DNA from: Streptococcus sp. S1
Lineage (GTDB): Bacteria > Bacillota > Bacilli > Lactobacillales > Streptococcaceae
Assembly (NCBI RefSeq): GCF_034137685.1
Contig: NZ_CP139418.1
Location: 957,001 to 1,021,000 of the forward strand
Length of the DNA stretch: 64,000 nt
Direction of reading: 5' to 3'
Below, in pieces: positions 59,630 to 64,000 of this stretch. The notes beneath the pieces were generated by a model, which was not told the DNA's origin, made no database searches, and saw only the letters and a list, made by a program, of their open reading frames with translations. Each line of letters starts with the position of its first letter. The first letter of the stretch is position 1. A program made the position numbers and the translations under genes.

Positions 59630-59947
59630 GATACAAAGCCGTTAAGCAACTCAAAGGAAAATAGGGAGCAGGACAGAAGCACTGTTGTATAGAATGCTTC
59701 GTTGTCCTGCCCCCACAAGGCTGATTAGGATTTTTCCGAGCTCTTAAAGCGAGAGAAAAATCCAATCAGCTACTGTGCCTTTGAAGTTAGTACTATTACA
59801 GTTTGCGTTTTTCACCCAGCATTTAGGGCGTGTTCAATTCGTGTAACGGCAAGCACTATGGTGGCTTGCCTACACGAATTACTAACTCTTCGGGAGGATA
59901 GTATCGATCCTCTCTCATCCTGGCGCAATTCACTAAGATACAAAGCC
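59625..59947. repeat. Hairpin-rich intergenic repeat bounded by 16-bp direct repeats
   Basis: ACTAAGATACAAAGCC occurs at 59625-59640, overlapping the permease stop, and again at 59932-59947. The 307-bp unit holds four perfect or near-perfect stem-loops: 59664-59713 (GCAGGACA/TGTCCTGC), 59720-59770 (GCTGATTAGGATTTTTC with its complement), 59836-59880 (AATTCGTGTA/TACACGAATT with inner GGCAAGC/GCTTGCC) and 59894-59912 (GAGGAT/ATCCTC). No coding frame is seen. It looks like a streptococcal small dispersed repeat or MITE-like element. Confidence 0.6.
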
Positions 59948-60010
59948 TGTAGCTGATAGCGACAGGCCCTCTAGCCTTATTTTTCATTTCTAGCAGCATG
60001 GAATGTTCAT

Positions 60011-60039
60011 AAAACTTTCACCTTTGGGTGGAAGTTTTT
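60011..60039 (+). terminator. Terminator before the metallophosphoesterase gene
   Basis: AAAACTT-CACC pairs with GGTG-AAGTTTT around TTT (small internal loop), followed by T-rich sequence. It probably ends the ABC/FtsX transcript. Confidence 0.65.
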
Positions 60040-60074
60040 CTTCTCTTTGTTATAATGGAGAGAAGGAGAAGATC

Positions 60075-60917
60075 ATGACTAAAATTGCTTTACTTTCAGA
60101 TATTCATGGAAATACGACAGCATTGGAAGCTGTCCTAGAGGATAGTCGAAAAGCCAAGGTGAATGAATATTGGCTCTTAGGAGATAGTTTGATGCCTGGA
60201 ACAGGGAGACGGGCCCTCTTGGAGCTGTTAGAGGAGTTACCTATTACGGTCAAAGTCCTTGGAAACTGGGAAGATAGTCTTTGGCGGGCTATGAGGGGGA
60301 TGTTGGATGAGACTAGATCCAGTCATCGCTACCTCATGCGCCAGTGTCAATATATTCTGGAAGAAATCACGCCCCAGGAAATTGAAGACATGCAGAAAAT
60401 GCCCATGCAAGTCCATAGAGAAATCGCAGGTTTAAAGATCGGCATTACCCACCACTTACCTGATAAGAATTGGGGTCGCGAATTGATCCATATTGGTGAG
60501 CAGAAGGATTTTGATCGTTTGGTGACAAACCCGTCTTGTGATATTGCAGTCTACGGACACATTCACCAGCAGTTTTTCCGCTATGGGACAGGAGGAGAAC
60601 TGATTATCAATCCTGGCTCGATCGGTCAACCTTTCTTTTTAGAAAAGAATCTTCGCAAGGACCTTCGGGCCATGTATGCTATTCTTGAATTTGATCAAAT
60701 GGGGTTAAAAGATGTAGATTTTAGACGGGTGGACTATGATGTCCAAAAAGAACTGCAACTTGCAAAAGACCTCCATCTTCCTTATTACCAAGTGTATTAT
60801 GAAAGTTTGGTCAATGGCATTCATCATACCCACAATCATGAGCTCCTTCATGAAATTGAGCAGAGAGAAGGTCATGATCGAGAAATCGATGCTTGGCTAG
60901 AGGACTTCTTTCAATAG
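60075..60917 (+). CDS. Metallophosphoesterase (calcineurin-like)
   Basis: 280 residues from ATG 60075, behind AGAAGGAGAAGATC; an in-frame ATG at 60003 is upstream of the promoter TATAAT (near 60054). The motifs SDIHGN, LLGDSLMPG, LGNWEDSL, THH and YGHIHQQF match the metal-binding set of this superfamily. It hydrolyses phosphoesters; the substrate is unknown. Confidence 0.9.
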   Translation: MTKIALLSDIHGNTTALEAVLEDSRKAKVNEYWLLGDSLMPGTGRRALLELLEELPITVKVLGNWEDSLWRAMRGMLDETRSSHRYLMRQCQYILEEITPQEIEDMQKMPMQVHREIAGLKIGITHHLPDKNWGRELIHIGEQKDFDRLVTNPSCDIAVYGHIHQQFFRYGTGGELIINPGSIGQPFFLEKNLRKDLRAMYAILEFDQMGLKDVDFRRVDYDVQKELQLAKDLHLPYYQVYYESLVNGIHHTHNHELLHEIEQREGHDREIDAWLEDFFQ

Positions 60918-60925
60918 TGTAACTG

Positions 60926-60953
60926 TTGACATTACAACTGAAAAGAGTATAAT
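60926..60953 (+). promoter_or_regulatory. Promoter of the Rrf2 gene
   Basis: TTGACA at 60926-60931 and TATAAT at 60948-60953 are 16 nt apart. The transcript has a leader of about 70 nt with a small TCTACC/GGGTAGA stem right before the ribosome binding site. Confidence 0.8.
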
Positions 60954-61028
60954 AGGAATAACGAAAGTCGTCTCTTGACGGTTGTTCAATAGACTCTACC
61001 TTCAAAACGGGTAGAAAGGAGTGAAGTT

Positions 61029-61472
61029 ATGCAAATTTCGAGTCGCTTTACCATTGGGACTCATGTCTTGATCATGATTGCTCTACAAGGAGAAAAAACA
61101 AAAGTAACCAGTGATTTTTTGGCAGGAAGTGTCGGCGTGAACCCTGTTATTATTCGAAAGACCTTGTCTCAGTTGAAGAAAGCCGGATTAATCCATGTAG
61201 CGCGTGGGACAGGCGGAGCTGAGCTCGCAAAAGCAGCCGATGAGATCAGCCTGCTGGATATCTATCAAGCGGTAGAATGCTTAGGTTCGACAGGTCAATT
61301 ATTTGGCTTCCATGAACATCCAAATCCTGCTTGTCCAATTGGAAATAGCATCCATGACGTTCTAGATGGGAAGCTGGAAGAGATTCAGCTGGCCATGGAA
61401 AAAGAAATGGCACAAATAAGTCTAGAGCAAGTAGTGAAAGAAGCTAAAATGAAGATGGAAGTAGCCTCTTAG
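61029..61472 (+). CDS. Rrf2-family transcriptional regulator
   Basis: 147 residues. The winged HTH (RFTIGTHVLIMIALQGEKTK, GVNPVIIRKTLSQLKKAGLI and the wing HVARGTGGAELAK) is clear. Only one Cys is present in the usual cluster region (HPNPACPIG), so an iron-sulphur cluster of the IscR type is unlikely; it resembles YwnA-like members. GAAAGGAGTGAAGTT precedes the ATG. Confidence 0.92.
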   Translation: MQISSRFTIGTHVLIMIALQGEKTKVTSDFLAGSVGVNPVIIRKTLSQLKKAGLIHVARGTGGAELAKAADEISLLDIYQAVECLGSTGQLFGFHEHPNPACPIGNSIHDVLDGKLEEIQLAMEKEMAQISLEQVVKEAKMKMEVAS

Positions 61473-61563
61473 TCCAATAAACAGAAGCTATCAATCTCTG
61501 GTAAGCAAGAGAGAAAGTTACCGATAGGAACTTGCTGATTCATTGATAGATACGTTAAAATAA

Positions 61564-61597
61564 AAAATTTCAGTACCTTAGATACTGAAATTTTTTT
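61564..61597. terminator. Bidirectional terminator between convergent genes
   Basis: AAAATTTCAGTA and TACTGAAATTTT are perfect complements with T-runs on both strands (seven T residues on plus). Confidence 0.9.
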
Positions 61598-61598
61598 A

Positions 61599-61937
61599 TT
61601 AATTGATGAAGGACACTAATAATGGAATGAGGGATAAACCTAAGAAGATCCAGGTCCAATAGCGATTGGGAATAAACATGAAAGAAGAAGAATCACGGTA
61701 AGCGATTCGTTGCCCTGTCTCTTCATCAATAAGATAACGAACTTCATCTGAAACAAATCTTTTTGTTAATAAATAATTTGTGGCTGCTGTAAATAGGCTA
61801 AACATGATCCCCATCAGAAAGCCATGAACTCGATTAGCGACATTAAAATGAAGGACATAAATAGCAAGGTTGGAGACAGCTCCTCCAATAAATAAAGCAA
61901 GTACAACGAGCAAGCCTTTACCACGCCAAACAATCAT
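61599..61937 (-). CDS. Small membrane protein
   Basis: 112 residues with membrane helices near residues 8-30 (LLVVLALFIGGAVSNLAIYV), 38-58 (FLMGIMFSLFTAATNYLLTK) and 92-111 (YWTWIFLGLSLIPLLVSFIN). A charged loop between the second and third contains DEETGQRIAYRDSSSF. Family not recognised. AGGAGAT lies 6 nt upstream. It follows pepQ on the same strand. Confidence 0.7.
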   Translation of the reverse strand: MIVWRGKGLLVVLALFIGGAVSNLAIYVLHFNVANRVHGFLMGIMFSLFTAATNYLLTKRFVSDEVRYLIDEETGQRIAYRDSSSFMFIPNRYWTWIFLGLSLIPLLVSFIN

Positions 61938-61958
61938 AAAACAATCTCCTTTTCTATC

Positions 61959-63041
61959 TTAATCAAAATATAGCAAATCTTTGCTAGTTTCTGTAAAGAG
62001 TCCAAAGCCATTTTTTGTCACATAGCCACAGTCTTCGATACGGACACCGACTTTACCTGGGATATAGATTCCTGGTTCGACTGAGAAGCACATTCCTTCT
62101 TCGATAACCATGTCATTTCCTTCCATAATAGAAGGGAATTCATGCACATCCATTCCGATCCCGTGTCCGAGGCGGTGGTTGAAGTATTCACCATAGCCAG
62201 CTTTTTCGATGACGCTGCGTGCAGCACGATCGACGTCGTGAGCTGTTACACCTGGTTTGATCATGTCAATGGCTGCTTGTTGAGCTTCTAAAGTCAAGTG
62301 GTAGATTTCTTTTTTGAAATCATCTGGTTTCCCAACCGCAACAGTACGAGTCATATCTGACGCATAACCATTGACCATACAGCCAAGGTCAAAGAGCAAG
62401 AGAGCATCATTTTCGACTTTGTTGCTTCCTGGAATTCCGTGTGGGTTAGCTGCATTATTTCCAGTCAAGACCATGGTTTCAAAGCTCATTTCATAACCCA
62501 ATCGTTTGATACCAAAGTCGATTTCTGCTACGATATCAGTTTCTGTTTTATCCAGTGAGATGGCGTCGAATCCCATATTGACAGCCTTATCTGCATATTG
62601 ACCAGCCACCAACATTTTTTGGATCTCATCAGCAGATTTGATCAAGCGCATCCGGTTAATCCGTGGTGTCAAGTTGGTAAATGTTGCTTTTTCAAAGACA
62701 GTACGCAAGCCATTGTATTTGGTAAGGATCAAGTTATCATATTCAAGTGCAACGGTTTTAGCATCTGGTTTTGCGATAGCCCCTTTAATCTTTTCCCATG
62801 GATTTTCAGAATCCACATAGCCAACCACTTGGAAATCGACAACTGCAGTCGCCCGTTCCACTTCAAGTGCAGGAACGAAGAGAAGTGGTTCATGGTCAGT
62901 GTAAACGAACAAGAAGAGTTGACGTTCGTGGGGATCACTGTAAAATCCAGTCAAGTAATTGATGGTGACAGGATCGGATACAACAGCGACATCTGTTTTT
63001 TCAGTTTCAAGAAAATCGACGATTTGATCTAATTTAGACAT
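61959..63041 (-). CDS. pepQ: Xaa-Pro dipeptidase PepQ
   Basis: 360 residues. An N-terminal creatinase-like domain precedes the M24 catalytic domain with metal ligands in LLLFDLGCMVNGYASDMTRT (two Asp), GHGIGMDVHEFP (His), and then two Glu (CFSVEPGIYIP, VGVRIEDCGYV). It cleaves Xaa-Pro dipeptides in the cytoplasm. As in lactic acid bacteria, it is divergent from ccpA. AGAAGGTAGC precedes the ATG. Confidence 0.95.
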   Translation of the reverse strand: MSKLDQIVDFLETEKTDVAVVSDPVTINYLTGFYSDPHERQLFLFVYTDHEPLLFVPALEVERATAVVDFQVVGYVDSENPWEKIKGAIAKPDAKTVALEYDNLILTKYNGLRTVFEKATFTNLTPRINRMRLIKSADEIQKMLVAGQYADKAVNMGFDAISLDKTETDIVAEIDFGIKRLGYEMSFETMVLTGNNAANPHGIPGSNKVENDALLLFDLGCMVNGYASDMTRTVAVGKPDDFKKEIYHLTLEAQQAAIDMIKPGVTAHDVDRAARSVIEKAGYGEYFNHRLGHGIGMDVHEFPSIMEGNDMVIEEGMCFSVEPGIYIPGKVGVRIEDCGYVTKNGFGLFTETSKDLLYFD

Positions 63042-63121
63042 AATGCTACCTTCTTTCTATGGATCTATTTTGTCAAATTTTCCCCAAAAAAGCAAGAGTT
63101 TACAAAATTTTACCAAAATAC

Positions 63122-63150
63122 TTGAAAGTGTTTACAATCCATGATAAAAT
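63122..63150 (+). promoter_or_regulatory. ccpA promoter with cre-like site
   Basis: TTGAAA at 63122-63127 and TAAAAT at 63145-63150 are 17 nt apart. TTGAAAGTGTTTACA (63122-63136) fits the catabolite-responsive element consensus at all but one position (T for C in the centre), suggesting autoregulation by CcpA. Confidence 0.65.
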
Positions 63151-63201
63151 AGGATTAATTAGAGAGTGAAAACGAAATTTTCAATAATGAAAGGAAATCT
63201 T

Positions 63202-64000
63202 ATGAATACAGACGATACAGTAACGATTTATGATGTCGCCCGTGAAGCAGGGGTTTCAATGGCAACCGTTAGTCGTGTAGTGAATGGAAATAAGAACGTT
63301 AAAGAAAATACACGTAAAAAAGTATTAGAAGTGATCGAACGCTTGGATTACCGTCCAAATGCTGTTGCGCGTGGTCTTGCCAGCAAGAAAACCACAACAG
63401 TCGGTGTTGTTATTCCAAACATCACGAACAGCTATTTCTCTACATTGGCTAAGGGGATCGATGACATTGCTGAAATGTACAAGTACAATATTGTTCTTGC
63501 AAATAGCGATGAAGACGATGACAAAGAAGTTTCAGTGGTAAACAACCTTTTTTCAAAACAAGTGGATGGCATCATTTTCATGGGCTATCATTTGACAGAA
63601 AAGATTCGCTCAGAATTTTCACGCTCTCGTACGCCGGTTGTCCTTGCTGGGACAGTGGATGTTGAACACCAATTACCAAGTGTCAATATTGACTACAAGC
63701 AAGCAACCGTTGATGCTGTTACACAGTTGGCAAAACACAACAAGAAAATTGCTTTTGTAAGCGGCCCATTGGTGGATGATATTAATGGAAAAATTCGTTT
63801 GACAGGCTACAAAGAAGCTTTGAAAGCGAAAAAATTGAGCTATAGCGAAGGACTTGTGTTTGAATCCAAGTACCGTTACGATGAAGGATATAACTTGGCA
63901 GAACGCATCATTGCATCGAAAGCAACAGCTGCCTTTGTAACAGGTGATGAATTGGCTGCAGGTCTCTTGAACGGTTTGTCTGATAAAGGGATCAAGGTAC
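63202..64000 (+). CDS. ccpA: Catabolite control protein A, N-terminal part (runs off the window)
   Basis: 266 codons are visible. The LacI-type HTH (VTIYDVAREAGVSMATVSRV, VNGNKNVKENTRKKV) is followed by the hinge helix (RPNAVARGLASKK) and the periplasmic-binding-protein-like core (TVGVVIPNITNSYFSTLAKG). CcpA with HPr-Ser-P represses or activates carbon genes through cre sites. AAAGGAAATCTT precedes the ATG. Confidence 0.97.
   Translation, partial: MNTDDTVTIYDVAREAGVSMATVSRVVNGNKNVKENTRKKVLEVIERLDYRPNAVARGLASKKTTTVGVVIPNITNSYFSTLAKGIDDIAEMYKYNIVLANSDEDDDKEVSVVNNLFSKQVDGIIFMGYHLTEKIRSEFSRSRTPVVLAGTVDVEHQLPSVNIDYKQATVDAVTQLAKHNKKIAFVSGPLVDDINGKIRLTGYKEALKAKKLSYSEGLVFESKYRYDEGYNLAERIIASKATAAFVTGDELAAGLLNGLSDKGIKV

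Overview
The window is a chromosomal segment of a low-GC oral Streptococcus of the mitis/sanguinis/parasanguinis kind. The evidence is the streptococcal housekeeping order ybeY-dgkA-era-mutM-coaE-pmrA-rpmG-secG-rnr-smpB-tehB, a ccpA/pepQ divergent pair, extended -10 promoters of the form TATGCTATAAT, and a PatAB/BmrCD-type drug exporter pair. The species cannot be fixed from the sequence alone.

Layout. Positions 1-4970 are host: the start of ald (minus strand), a GNAT acetyltransferase, tRNA-Thr(GGT), then a leader-peptide/tandem-terminator attenuator followed by a heterodimeric multidrug ABC exporter. Positions 5019-44855 are a complete-looking siphovirus prophage of about 39.8 kb, bounded by a 12-bp direct repeat that forms the -10 region of the ybeY promoter. 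Positions 44883-64000 are host again: the ybeY-tehB cluster, a TetR regulator, mntH, an ABC/FtsX exporter, a hairpin-rich intergenic repeat, a metallophosphoesterase, an Rrf2 regulator, a small membrane protein, pepQ, and the 5' part of ccpA.

The prophage reads as a standard modular genome. Leftward lysogeny genes: integrase; an uncharacterised pair (a 299-aa protein and a nucleotidyltransferase-fold protein); fossil tails of an older S24 repressor and an ImmA-like protease; a SAP-domain protein; and an ImmA/ImmR-type switch. Rightward early genes: small HTH regulators, a DUF3102-like protein, an ORF6C protein, a replisome organiser, Gp157, ERF recombinase, an HNH homing endonuclease, SSB and RusA. 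A 540-bp structured non-coding region then includes a tRNA-like element, followed by middle genes (MazG-like, DUF1642, YopX, a lipoprotein, a DUF1492/ArpU-like late regulator). Late genes are terminase, an SPP1-type portal, a minor head protein with a probable toxin-like C-terminus and an acidic downstream partner, scaffold, capsid, connectors, tail, tape measure, Dit, Tal, holin and an amidase endolysin. Three baseplate/fibre-like genes lie beyond the lysin. At the right end a micro-operon with a near-consensus promoter encodes a 51-aa basic protein, a 22-aa membrane peptide and an HTH protein.

The items I consider most likely to be new are: the capsid-linked toxin/immunity candidate (24800-26721), the right-end micro-operon (44046-44599), the nucleotidyltransferase pair (6326-7694), the tRNA-like element (17955-18008), the basic microprotein transcribed against the early operon (10261-10506), and the ABC exporter attenuator (1190-1489). 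All functional statements rest on recognition of families and motifs by eye; no search was run.
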